A stretch of DNA of 64,000 nt from Clostridia bacterium (GTDB lineage Bacteria; Bacillota; Clostridia; Christensenellales; Borkfalkiaceae), in assembly GCA_017473605.1 (NCBI GenBank), contig JAFUKM010000010.1:1-64000 (forward strand), read 5' to 3'. This document shows, in pieces, positions 1 through 7,315 of the stretch; the stretch's first letter is position 1; the number at the start of each line of letters is the position of its first letter. Position numbers and translations under genes: made by a program. The notes under the pieces are model-generated. The model was not told where the DNA came from. It did no database searches and saw nothing but the letters and a program-made list of their open reading frames with translations.

Positions 1-405
1 ACCTTAACATACCGTATAACCCCAATATGATTTCGCAAAGAATTTCCATTTTTTACCTTCCTTTTTTCTTTTTTAGTTTTCCCTTCCGACTACCCCCGCG
101 TGCTACCACGGGGGCAGAGAAGGTAAAAAAGCCCTTCGAACAGTCCGCCCGTTCCGCACCCGTCGGCGCGCCCTGCAAGGGAAAAAGGCATAAAAGCAAC
201 AAAAGGAAGAATTCGCCTGCGCTGCGAACCTTCCTTTTTTTGCTATATCTACGGGAGAGAAGAGAGATTCAACGCCCCCGATGGATATTCAGTTTACCGC
301 GCAGTTCCGTTTGGTGGGGCGGCGTTTTTCCGCGTCCGCCCCGTTCACAAAAGGATTTTACCTTGCCCCACGTTCGCAGGTTTTCACCTATTCGGTGGGG
401 ATTTT
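1..405. other. Gene-free region with GC-rich inverted repeats
   Basis: No convincing gene is seen here. The stretch holds three inverted repeats: CCCCC/GGGGG arms around 93-114, GGGGCGG/CCGCCCC at 316-322 and 336-342, and CCCCAC/GTGGGG at 366-371 and 395-400, the last followed by a short T-run. The only long open frame has low-complexity, Arg/Pro/Phe-rich composition and no ribosome-binding site. It is probably an intergenic part of the mobile element whose integrase follows. Confidence 0.5.
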
Positions 406-483
406 TCACTGTTTCAGCGAAAAACTAATTATATAATATCACTGTTTCAGTGAAATGTCAACAGTTTTTCGCCAATTCGTTGA
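406..483 (+). promoter_or_regulatory. Promoter and tandem palindromic operators for the XRE repressor gene
   Basis: A perfect palindrome TCACTG-TTT-CAGTGA lies at 439-453 and a one-mismatch copy at 406-420. A degenerate third copy (9 of 15 matches) lies at 469-483. The centres are 33 and 30 bp apart, about three helical turns. A TATAAT -10 hexamer sits at 432-437 between copies 1 and 2; the -35 is weak and would overlap copy 1. This is the layout of an autoregulated phage-type repressor. Binding by the downstream XRE protein is inferred. Confidence 0.65.
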
Positions 484-514
484 AAGATTTTTCCCCACTC
501 CGTAAAATAGAGCT

Positions 515-865
515 ATGAAGAATTTAAAAGCATTACGCAAAAGCGCCAATATGACTTTACAACAGCTTGCCGACCAACTCGGAACAAGTACGCAAGTTTT
601 ATCCCGGTATGAACGCGGGGAACATCAAGCGGACTATAACACGCTTGCGAAAATAGCGCGGTTTTTTAACGTTTCGATTGATTATTTGTTAGGTTTCAAA
701 GCCGCAACCACCCCCACGCCCGCCGCTTTGCCGTTGGACGAAACGGAGCTATTAAAAAATTACCGCACCTTGTCCTACGTTGGCAAAGCACGCGTTGCCG
801 CTTACACGGACTTATTACGGGAGCAGGAAGAGGGAACGACACCCAGCACACGCAAAAAGGCGTAA
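515..865 (+). CDS. XRE-family transcriptional regulator (mobile-element repressor type)
   Basis: This 116-residue protein has an N-terminal helix-turn-helix of the Cro/CI type at about residues 4-59 (LQQLADQLG...LSRYERG), followed by the common NVSIDYLLG segment. The C-terminal tail (LLKNYRTLSYVGKARV...YTDLL) is the short helical region seen in many phage and ICE repressors, probably for dimerisation. The gene has only a weak ribosome-binding site before ATG 515. It lies just downstream of three tandem palindromes that it probably binds, and 54 bp upstream of an integrase gene on the same strand, so it most likely controls the element's lysogeny or excision genes. The target genes are unseen. 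Confidence 0.85.
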   Translation: MKNLKALRKSANMTLQQLADQLGTSTQVLSRYERGEHQADYNTLAKIARFFNVSIDYLLGFKAATTPTPAALPLDETELLKNYRTLSYVGKARVAAYTDLLREQEEGTTPSTRKKA

Positions 866-919
866 AAAATACCCCGCTTTCAGACGGGCAAACCGTCAAA
901 AAACGAGGTAAAATTTTTT

Positions 920-2230
920 ATGACACCACAAGACGAAAAAGACTTGCAAACAATTCTTTTTCTCGCCGGACGTATTCTCGAACGACAACACCTTTCAGAC
1001 GAGCGCAGCTCCCCTGCGCCCGCTCTGATACCTTTTCCGAGTGAACACACCCGGAAAGAACCGACGGCGCAACACAACGAAAAAGGCGTCGTTTTACAAT
1101 TCCCCGACAAGCTCCGCGCGCTGTCGGGAAAGGAAGCAAAGAGCGCGGTGGTAAGTTCACAAACGGAAATTTCAATAATCTTTTCAGAGGAGGAAATTTC
1201 CAAAATGCCGAAAACGTTTAGAAAAACATTTCGCACCAATAAACAAACGGCGCACGTGCGCCAAAAATCAAACGGCACTTATGAAATACGAATCCAAATA
1301 AACGGATGCCGTATTACTGCCAGCGCCAAGAACCTTGCCGTCGCAAAGGAAAAATTTATTAAGCGACTGCGTGAGTACGACGAAAAAGGCGCTTTTTTAA
1401 TCAAAACACGGCGAGCCCTTATTCCATACACGCAAGAGTGGCTTGACACGGTTAAAAAGCCGTATATTAAAGCAAACACATACAAAATGTACGAGCAAAT
1501 TTTTAACGCGTATATCAAACCGCGTTTTGACGGGCGTATGATTGAAAGCTTGACGCCCTTTGAAATGCAAGCCTTTATAAACGGGTTCGTAAAAGAGGGC
1601 AAGCACCGAACGGCGGAAAAGATTGCCCTATTTTTATCCGCCGTTTTAGACTACGCCGTGGACGATGGAATTATAGAACGCTCGCCGATGAAACGCATTA
1701 TGCTTGCCCGATACGAAGAAGAACACGGGCAATCGTTGACGCGGGAAGAGGAAAAAACGCTTGTTTGTGCTTTTCTCTCGTCGCCCGATATTTACGCCCA
1801 AGCCTACGTTTTTATGCTTTATACCGGGATAAGGCGCGGGGAGCTCGCCAGCGTCGAACTTTCCAACGGTTGGGTTTCCGTTATTACGGGAAAGCAACGC
1901 AAAGGCGTAAAAGAAAAACGCAGACGGTTGCCCGTCTGCCCTATGCTCGCAAAACACCTAAATTTTATTGACGTCGAAAAAATCAAAACACTTTCCCCGG
2001 GCGTACTGACAAAACACATAAAAGACTTTTTGCCTGCACACCATTTACACGATTTACGCCACACGTTTATCACGCGAGCGCAAGAGTGTGGAATCAAGCG
2101 AGAGCTTGTTTCTTTATGGGCAGGACACGCCCCTGACAGTTCTATTACATCCACCGTTTACACGCATTTGGAACAAAACGACGCCCATCAAATCGCCTCA
2201 ATATCTTTATTTTCCTACGATTGGGAGTAG
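920..2230 (+). CDS. Tyrosine recombinase / integrase of a mobile element
   Basis: This 436-residue phage-type integrase has the catalytic set visible: Arg305 (TGIRRGEL), a Lys in the beta-hairpin (ITGKQRKG), His377-x-x-Arg380 (HDLRH), His403 (WAGH) and nucleophile Tyr414 (VYTHL). An arm-binding region lies at about residues 100-155 and a core-binding domain at about 165-260. The first 95 residues are not part of the usual fold. An internal ATG at 1205, preceded by a strong GAGGAGG, would yield a conventional 341-residue integrase, so the true start is uncertain. The gene ends 110 bp from the 3' end of tRNA-Gln, the expected place for an integrase beside its attachment site. Confidence 0.92.
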   Translation: MTPQDEKDLQTILFLAGRILERQHLSDERSSPAPALIPFPSEHTRKEPTAQHNEKGVVLQFPDKLRALSGKEAKSAVVSSQTEISIIFSEEEISKMPKTFRKTFRTNKQTAHVRQKSNGTYEIRIQINGCRITASAKNLAVAKEKFIKRLREYDEKGAFLIKTRRALIPYTQEWLDTVKKPYIKANTYKMYEQIFNAYIKPRFDGRMIESLTPFEMQAFINGFVKEGKHRTAEKIALFLSAVLDYAVDDGIIERSPMKRIMLARYEEEHGQSLTREEEKTLVCAFLSSPDIYAQAYVFMLYTGIRRGELASVELSNGWVSVITGKQRKGVKEKRRRLPVCPMLAKHLNFIDVEKIKTLSPGVLTKHIKDFLPAHHLHDLRHTFITRAQECGIKRELVSLWAGHAPDSSITSTVYTHLEQNDAHQIASISLFSYDWE

Positions 2231-2232
2231 TT

Positions 2233-2254
2233 TTTAGTCCCCATTTAGTCCCCA
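2233..2254. repeat. Tandem 11-bp direct repeat next to the integrase
   Basis: TTTAGTCCCCA occurs twice in immediate tandem (2233-2243 and 2244-2254), directly after the integrase stop codon and before the tRNA. An 11-bp period places both copies on the same DNA face. Arm-type integrase or excisionase sites are a plausible role, but this is inferred from position only. Confidence 0.5.
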
Positions 2255-2297
2255 TTTTTTGCAAATAAAACGGTTTTTGTAAATTTTTAAGATAAAA

Positions 2298-2341
2298 AAA
2301 CAGCCATTTTTTAACGATTTTCGCTAAAAAATGGCTGTTTT
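2298..2341. terminator. Bidirectional hairpin terminator between integrase and tRNA-Gln
   Basis: Arms AAACAGCCATTTTTTA (2298-2313) and TAAAAAATGGCTGTTT (2325-2340) form a long perfect stem with an 11-nt loop. The A/T outer portions give U-tracts on either strand. It can end the tRNA-Gln transcript (minus) and the integrase transcript (plus), and it touches the tRNA 3' end. Confidence 0.75.
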
Positions 2342-2415
2342 GGCTGGGGCGAAGTGATTCGAACACCCGAATGACGGAGTCAGAGTCCGTTGCCTTACCG
2401 CTTGGCGACGCCCCA
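2341..2415 (-). tRNA. tRNA-Gln (anticodon CUG)
   Basis: A 75-nt cloverleaf can be folded by eye: acceptor stem TGGGGCG/CGCCCCA, D-arm GCC-AAGCGGTAA-GGC, anticodon stem ACGGA/TCCGT with loop CTCTGAC (anticodon CTG), and a T-arm with the TTCGAAT loop. The 3' CCA is encoded. The anticodon reads CAG, so this is a glutamine tRNA. Its 3' end faces the integrase gene, making it the likely attachment site of the element to the left. Confidence 0.92.
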
Positions 2416-2587
2416 TTATATAAAGAACTTACGTTCCCTTTTACTGGCGTTATTTTATCAAACTTTTTGCCTTTTGGCAAGCGTTTTCGTATGCTTTTTT
2501 CAATTTTCGAAAAAAAAAGTGCTTCTTGCCTTTTTTTCGACGCTTGAATTCTTTTATTCTAGTATCAATACGAATATGAGGTGGTAT

Positions 2588-3142
2588 ATGTTCCTTTCAC
2601 AACTGATTGGCAAAACGCTTATCTTCGACAAAACGCCGCGCGGCGTATGCCTTGGCGCGGGCGTTTCTTTGAAAAGCAAAATGATAAAATACTTGTTTTG
2701 CTCTTCCGATACTACCGTTTCGGCTACAAACAACGCTGATTTCGTATTGCCGATTGGCTCGCTTGCGTCCTTTTCGGAAGACGCATTGTTTCTTGCGCGC
2801 TTACGCCCCGTTCTTCCAAAGCCTTGCGGCAAATTATATATCGGTTTACCCGTTTATAACGCCGAGGGCGCTTCTTTCGGTTTTTTGTCCGACGTGGAGT
2901 TGCAAAATTACGTTGCAATCCGTCTATTTACGGATAAAAATATTCGTCTGCCTTTCTCCTCTATCGCAGCCTTGGCGGACGCCGTCATTTTACGCAAACC
3001 GCAACCGTATCCACTCGGTCAACCCATCCCCGACGACAGCGAGAGCTTGGTAACCAAACAGGTGTTACGCAACGCCGTGCAAAATCAAACGTTAATCAAG
3101 CTGACTCTATCCCTACCGCCCTTTCAACATCCGTTCGGCTAA
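2588..3142 (+). CDS. PRC-barrel domain protein
   Basis: The start at ATG 2588 is chosen because GAGGTGG (2578-2584) is a good ribosome-binding site; longer readings begin inside the tRNA. The 184-residue product opens with the PRC-barrel pattern (LSQLIGKTLIF...GVSLKSKMIKYLFC) and appears to hold a second barrel from about residue 80 (KLYIGLPVYNAEGASFGFLSDVEL). Bacterial PRC-barrel proteins of the YlmC/YrrD type are small cytosolic proteins linked loosely to sporulation, RNA processing or photosynthetic complexes, and the exact role here is unknown. The C-terminal third is low in recognisable features. The gene converges with the next one, and their stop codons overlap by 4 bp. Confidence 0.7.
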   Translation: MFLSQLIGKTLIFDKTPRGVCLGAGVSLKSKMIKYLFCSSDTTVSATNNADFVLPIGSLASFSEDALFLARLRPVLPKPCGKLYIGLPVYNAEGASFGFLSDVELQNYVAIRLFTDKNIRLPFSSIAALADAVILRKPQPYPLGQPIPDDSESLVTKQVLRNAVQNQTLIKLTLSLPPFQHPFG

Positions 3143-3789
3143 ACGCCGTACTTTGCCGCAAGTTTTAAAACTCTGGAAAACGCTTCGCTAATCAAGCGCA
3201 CGTCTTCGCTGATAAACCGTTCTTTTTGTCGATATAAATCGAATATTTTAACGAGCTCGTCCGTTTCCAAGCGTTCGGCTGTGGATAGCGCGGTTTCTCG
3301 CAATTTTGCAAGCAATTTCCTTGCGTATACAAAACGCAATTTGATTTCTTCGCCGTTTTCCGTTTCTTCTATCGGCGATTCTTCTTGTAAAACCGTATTC
3401 AACCGAGCGCGAATAAACGTATTATCTTTTTGCGGCAACGTATAACGCATTTGTCTTGCCTGTATTTCCCGTTCTTTTTTCTTGCTTTGCACGTGTTTCC
3501 ATACGCGTACGCAAAGAAAAAACGACAAATATAATGCCCCGACGGTTATCAACAACAACGCGAAAAACGGCGCCGTTTGCCAAACGGATATTTGATAACG
3601 GGCAAACGTGAGCAAAACGCCGCCAAGCACAATGGCAATCAATGCAAAAAACACGCTTGCGCTCTTCAAACGGTACGATACAATCGCAGCGAACGTCAAA
3701 AGCACGGTAACCGTTATAAAAAGAACGAGAAGCGTAACGTTTGCGAAAAAAGCCCATATATATAAGCAGTAAAACCACTCGGATAACAT
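3139..3789 (-). CDS. Small membrane protein of unknown function with cytoplasmic helical tail
   Basis: This 216-residue protein has three hydrophobic segments at about residues 8-38, 44-65 and 71-93. A charged, probably helical cytoplasmic region (about 95-216, rich in Lys, Arg and Glu) follows. No family is recognised. The ATG at 3789 is preferred over an upstream in-frame codon because AAGGAG lies just upstream of it. That ribosome-binding site is inside the 3' arm of a strong hairpin after addA, so translation or transcription may be gated. Its stop codon overlaps the stop of the convergent PRC-barrel gene. Confidence 0.65.
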   Translation of the reverse strand: MLSEWFYCLYIWAFFANVTLLVLFITVTVLLTFAAIVSYRLKSASVFFALIAIVLGGVLLTFARYQISVWQTAPFFALLLITVGALYLSFFLCVRVWKHVQSKKKEREIQARQMRYTLPQKDNTFIRARLNTVLQEESPIEETENGEEIKLRFVYARKLLAKLRETALSTAERLETDELVKIFDLYRQKERFISEDVRLISEAFSRVLKLAAKYGV

Positions 3790-3792
3790 AAA

Positions 3793-3834
3793 AAATCTCC
3801 TTTTTTGCATTGAATATGCCCGAAAAGGAGATTT
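3793..3834 (-). terminator. addA terminator hairpin that contains the next gene's ribosome-binding site
   Basis: Perfect 12-bp arms AAATCTCCTTTT and AAAAGGAGATTT (3823-3834 and 3793-3804 on this strand) enclose an 18-nt loop. Six T residues follow on the minus strand, giving intrinsic-terminator form. The 3' arm carries the AAGGAG that serves ATG 3789. A T-rich tract also follows on the plus strand. Confidence 0.75.
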
Positions 3835-3876
3835 GTTTTTTGGTCTTTTTTGTCGAATCGGTTGCTTTTTTGCCTT

Positions 3877-6800
3877 TTATTCCACATCCGTTTGATAACC
3901 GCGATAAATATTGACTATCGTACAACGAATATTCTCTATCGGCAGCTTTAATATTTTCGCCGTTGCTTTACGGTAAAGCTCCAACTGCTCTTTATAATGC
4001 GAACGCAACGCTTCCTTATCCTTTACCGAATATTTATAATCGATAATCCACGCTTCGTTGTCTCCAACCGCAAGCAAATCGATAGCGCCTTGGAAAAGCA
4101 TTTCTTGCTTTTCGTCCAAAGTCTTTAACCGTTCGTCGGCGGACGCTTTATGCGCGTACGTACCGTTTATCGGTAACGAAACCAAAAACTGTTGTTCTTT
4201 ATATAGCCGTTTGCCCTGCAAACGGTAAAATACGGGATTGGATAAGATTTCCGTCAGTTTCTCTTTCGTTAAAAACGATTCTCCTATCACCGATTCTTGC
4301 TCTTTCAACGTTTGCAAAACGTTTTCCACGAGCATAAAAAGCGTTTCTCGGGAGACGGGCGCGCCCGTTTCTCCGTACAACGACGAAAAATCGAAGCGTT
4401 CCAAAAATGCGTGATAGGCAAGCCCTGCTTCCACGCTCGTTTTTCCGCCCGTTTCTTCTACGATTTCATCCGTCTTTTCGTCCGTTTCTTCCAAGGCGTA
4501 AAAGGTATCGGATATCAACTGCGTCGCCGAACTCTTAACAGGCAAATTCTCGCAACCCGCGTGCGGATATTCCCACGTAAACGCCTGCATAATCTCCTTT
4601 GCCAACGTTTCGTTGGGATGAAAAGCAAACGCCTGTCGTTCCGCTTTCGGAACGTCGAAGATTTCGTCTTTTACAATGTATTTTTCCCACACCGAAAAAT
4701 CGGTGAAATCGGCAAACGAACGGGCATAGCGCACGTCTTGCACACTGCTCGGTTCGCTGAATAATATATGCAATGCGTATTTTGCTCTCGTTAAAGCAAC
4801 GTAGTACAAATTCAGCTCGTCCGCCGTCGAACTTTCCTGCTGTTTGATTTCACTCAAACGACGCAAAAGCGTACTTTTTTTGGTCATTTTTTCTTCGTCG
4901 AACGCGCGCGGCGCAATGCCGTACGTTTCTTCTATCAAAAACTCGTCGTGTTCGGCGCCGCGGAAACGAACGCTCAAATCGTCTAAAATGACGACGGGAT
5001 ACTCTAACCCCTTGGACGCGTGCATCGTCAATACTTTTACCGAGTCTTCGCCACCGTTTTCGCTATATTCGATTTTATAATCCAAATCGCGCAGTCTTGT
5101 CAAAAAGCCGTGCACGGAAAGCGGTTCGTTTACGCTCGTTTCTTCAATAAATCGATGAATCCGTTTGATACTGGACGCACCGTTTTCCAGCGTCAGCAAA
5201 CGCGCTTCCATACGCGTTTCCGTTAAAATTTTCGTCAGCAGCTCTCCTGCGTTCATAATATAAGACAAGCGACGAAGTTCTTGCAAATACTCGTAAAAGC
5301 GGCGCAAACGGTGCGCGAGTTCCCCTGCCTTTTCCGTTGCATAGCGCAAACAAGCGTTACGGAAAAAACGTTCTTTCGGATACGCCAAACGGATATCCGT
5401 CAAATCGTCCGCCGTCAATCCGCCCATAGCGGAGAGAAGCGCGCTGCAAAGGGGTACGTCTTGACTTGCGTTGTCGATAAGCGACAGAATATCTATCAAC
5501 GTCTTTATCTCCGCAAAGTCGCAAATATTGACGGCGGCAGACGCCGTCACGGGTATGCCTTCCGCGGCAAGCGCCGCCACCGTTTTACCGATTTCGCCCT
5601 TCTTTTTTCTCGCCAAAATAGCGATATCCGAATAGCGTACGGGGAGATATTCTCCCGTGTCCGCATTATACCATTTTTGCGTAAGCTCCCAATCGATAAT
5701 ATGCCGAATCGTCTTGGCAAGCAAGCTTTCTTCGCCCATCTTGCCGTCAGCGTGTTCTTTCACCGAATACACGCCCCGTTTTTCCGCTCGTTCCTTTTCT
5801 TCTTTTCCAAAGACGTGCATTTGCGTTCTTCCGTCGTTCAACGCATACCTGCCCCCACGGTTCATATAAGCATCCCGCGCGTAATTTACGCCGTTCGTCC
5901 GCATATTCATCGCAAGAGAAAACTGCTCGTTGACGGCGTCGAGCACCGCATCGGAACTACGGAAATTGCTACTCATATATAAGCTCTTTCCTTCGCCCTT
6001 TTCAAACTGTTTTTGTTTTTCCGAAAAGAATCGAGATTTACTGCCGCGAAAGCCGTAAATCGATTGTTTCACGTCGCCGACAAGGAAGAGATTTTTTCCG
6101 CCGATACGGGTGATGAGTTCTTCCTGTACGGGATTGACGTCTTGATATTCGTCCACGAACACGTAACGGTATTTGTCTTGCAATTCTCTCACGATTTCTT
6201 CATCGGATAGCAATGCCAAGGCGATATGCTCCAAATCGTTATAATCCAAAACGCCCGCTTCCCGTTTCAACGCCGTATATTTTTCGTCGAAAATCAACAA
6301 ATATTTCGCCACCACGCGCGCGGTTTTCCCAGACGTGATAAACGCTGACAATTCCGTTTCTCTCCCGTCTGTTTTAGCAAGCTCGTCTTCGTATATCTTG
6401 ACCGTTTTTTCCTTTAACGCGGCAAGCCGCTCGATATGCGCTTTCTTTTCAGGCGAGTCTTTTTTAGACGAGCTTTTTTTCGTAAAACTCGGTTTTTGCA
6501 AAACGCACGCCGAGAAATAATCGGGAGCGGACAAAACCGCTTCCAGCGCCCCTTTTATATCCGTACAAAGCGCGAGTTGCGGCGCAGCGTTTAAGCCTTC
6601 GAAAAACACTGTTTCGTCTTCTACGTATTCCAAATAATACGCCGCTTTTTCTTTTAATCTTGCAAGCAAATCCGCACAAACCTTTTCGAATACCGCTTCG
6701 TCATAGTTGCCGCTATGCAAAAGAAAATCCCGATAATCCGCGCGGTTACGCAATTTATCATAGACGGTAAGCAAATTCTTACGCAACGTATTATCGCTTT

Positions 6801-7314
6801 TTTTGCGCCAATATACCGACAATAAATGGGAAAAATCCTCGTCTTTTGCTTCGTAGCCTTCTTCAAAAAGCTCGTCTATCGCTTCGTTTTTTAACGCCGT
6901 ACCGTCCGCGTCGTCGCCGCCGATAACGCGGAAATCGTTATCCACGCCCGCCTTATAAAAGTGCGTGCGAATCAGCCTTGCGCAAAAGGAGTGTATCGTG
7001 GAAATATCCGCGGTGGATACTTCGTCCAACTGGTCTTTCAATTCCTTTCGACGCGTAGCGGAAACGTCCGTTTCGTTAATCGCCGCGACCAACGCTTTGC
7101 GTAATTTTTCTTTCATTTGCGACGCGGCTTTCTTCGTGAACGTAACGGCGAGTATTTCGCTCACCTTACCGCCCGAACGGATTAGACGGATAATTTTTTC
7201 AATCATAACCGTCGTTTTCCCGCTACCTGCGGACGCCGAAACGATGGTCTTTCCGTCCGCTTCAATCGCGCGGCGTTGTTCGGCGGTGAACTTATCCGTT
7301 TTCTTTGCTTCCAT
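3877..7314 (-). CDS. addA: ATP-dependent helicase/nuclease subunit A (AddA)
   Basis: AddA is the UvrD-like motor and 3'-strand nuclease of the AddAB complex, which resects double-strand breaks for RecA loading at Chi-like sites. Visible are Walker A (SASAGSGKTT, residues 26-35), Walker B (VFVDEYQDVNPVQ, about 388) and later SF1 motifs (VLTMHASKGLEYPVV; LYVALTRAK). The C-terminal RecB-like nuclease shows QGAIDLL...WIIDYKYS near 1075-1095. The length of 1,145 residues is normal for the family. ATG 7314 lies one base after the addB stop, so the two are translated from one message. A terminator hairpin follows. Confidence 0.97.
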   Translation of the reverse strand: MEAKKTDKFTAEQRRAIEADGKTIVSASAGSGKTTVMIEKIIRLIRSGGKVSEILAVTFTKKAASQMKEKLRKALVAAINETDVSATRRKELKDQLDEVSTADISTIHSFCARLIRTHFYKAGVDNDFRVIGGDDADGTALKNEAIDELFEEGYEAKDEDFSHLLSVYWRKKSDNTLRKNLLTVYDKLRNRADYRDFLLHSGNYDEAVFEKVCADLLARLKEKAAYYLEYVEDETVFFEGLNAAPQLALCTDIKGALEAVLSAPDYFSACVLQKPSFTKKSSSKKDSPEKKAHIERLAALKEKTVKIYEDELAKTDGRETELSAFITSGKTARVVAKYLLIFDEKYTALKREAGVLDYNDLEHIALALLSDEEIVRELQDKYRYVFVDEYQDVNPVQEELITRIGGKNLFLVGDVKQSIYGFRGSKSRFFSEKQKQFEKGEGKSLYMSSNFRSSDAVLDAVNEQFSLAMNMRTNGVNYARDAYMNRGGRYALNDGRTQMHVFGKEEKERAEKRGVYSVKEHADGKMGEESLLAKTIRHIIDWELTQKWYNADTGEYLPVRYSDIAILARKKKGEIGKTVAALAAEGIPVTASAAVNICDFAEIKTLIDILSLIDNASQDVPLCSALLSAMGGLTADDLTDIRLAYPKERFFRNACLRYATEKAGELAHRLRRFYEYLQELRRLSYIMNAGELLTKILTETRMEARLLTLENGASSIKRIHRFIEETSVNEPLSVHGFLTRLRDLDYKIEYSENGGEDSVKVLTMHASKGLEYPVVILDDLSVRFRGAEHDEFLIEETYGIAPRAFDEEKMTKKSTLLRRLSEIKQQESSTADELNLYYVALTRAKYALHILFSEPSSVQDVRYARSFADFTDFSVWEKYIVKDEIFDVPKAERQAFAFHPNETLAKEIMQAFTWEYPHAGCENLPVKSSATQLISDTFYALEETDEKTDEIVEETGGKTSVEAGLAYHAFLERFDFSSLYGETGAPVSRETLFMLVENVLQTLKEQESVIGESFLTKEKLTEILSNPVFYRLQGKRLYKEQQFLVSLPINGTYAHKASADERLKTLDEKQEMLFQGAIDLLAVGDNEAWIIDYKYSVKDKEALRSHYKEQLELYRKATAKILKLPIENIRCTIVNIYRGYQTDVE

Positions 7315-7315
7315 A

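Noticed and set aside
27..428. Open frame of 133 codons at the left edge
   Set aside because: Low-complexity, Phe/Arg/Pro-rich product with no ribosome-binding site or family; it runs through inverted repeats and ends inside the first operator.
2390..2587. 66-codon N-terminal extension of the PRC-barrel protein
   Set aside because: It begins inside the tRNA-Gln gene; the ribosome-binding site at 2578-2584 marks ATG 2588 as the start.
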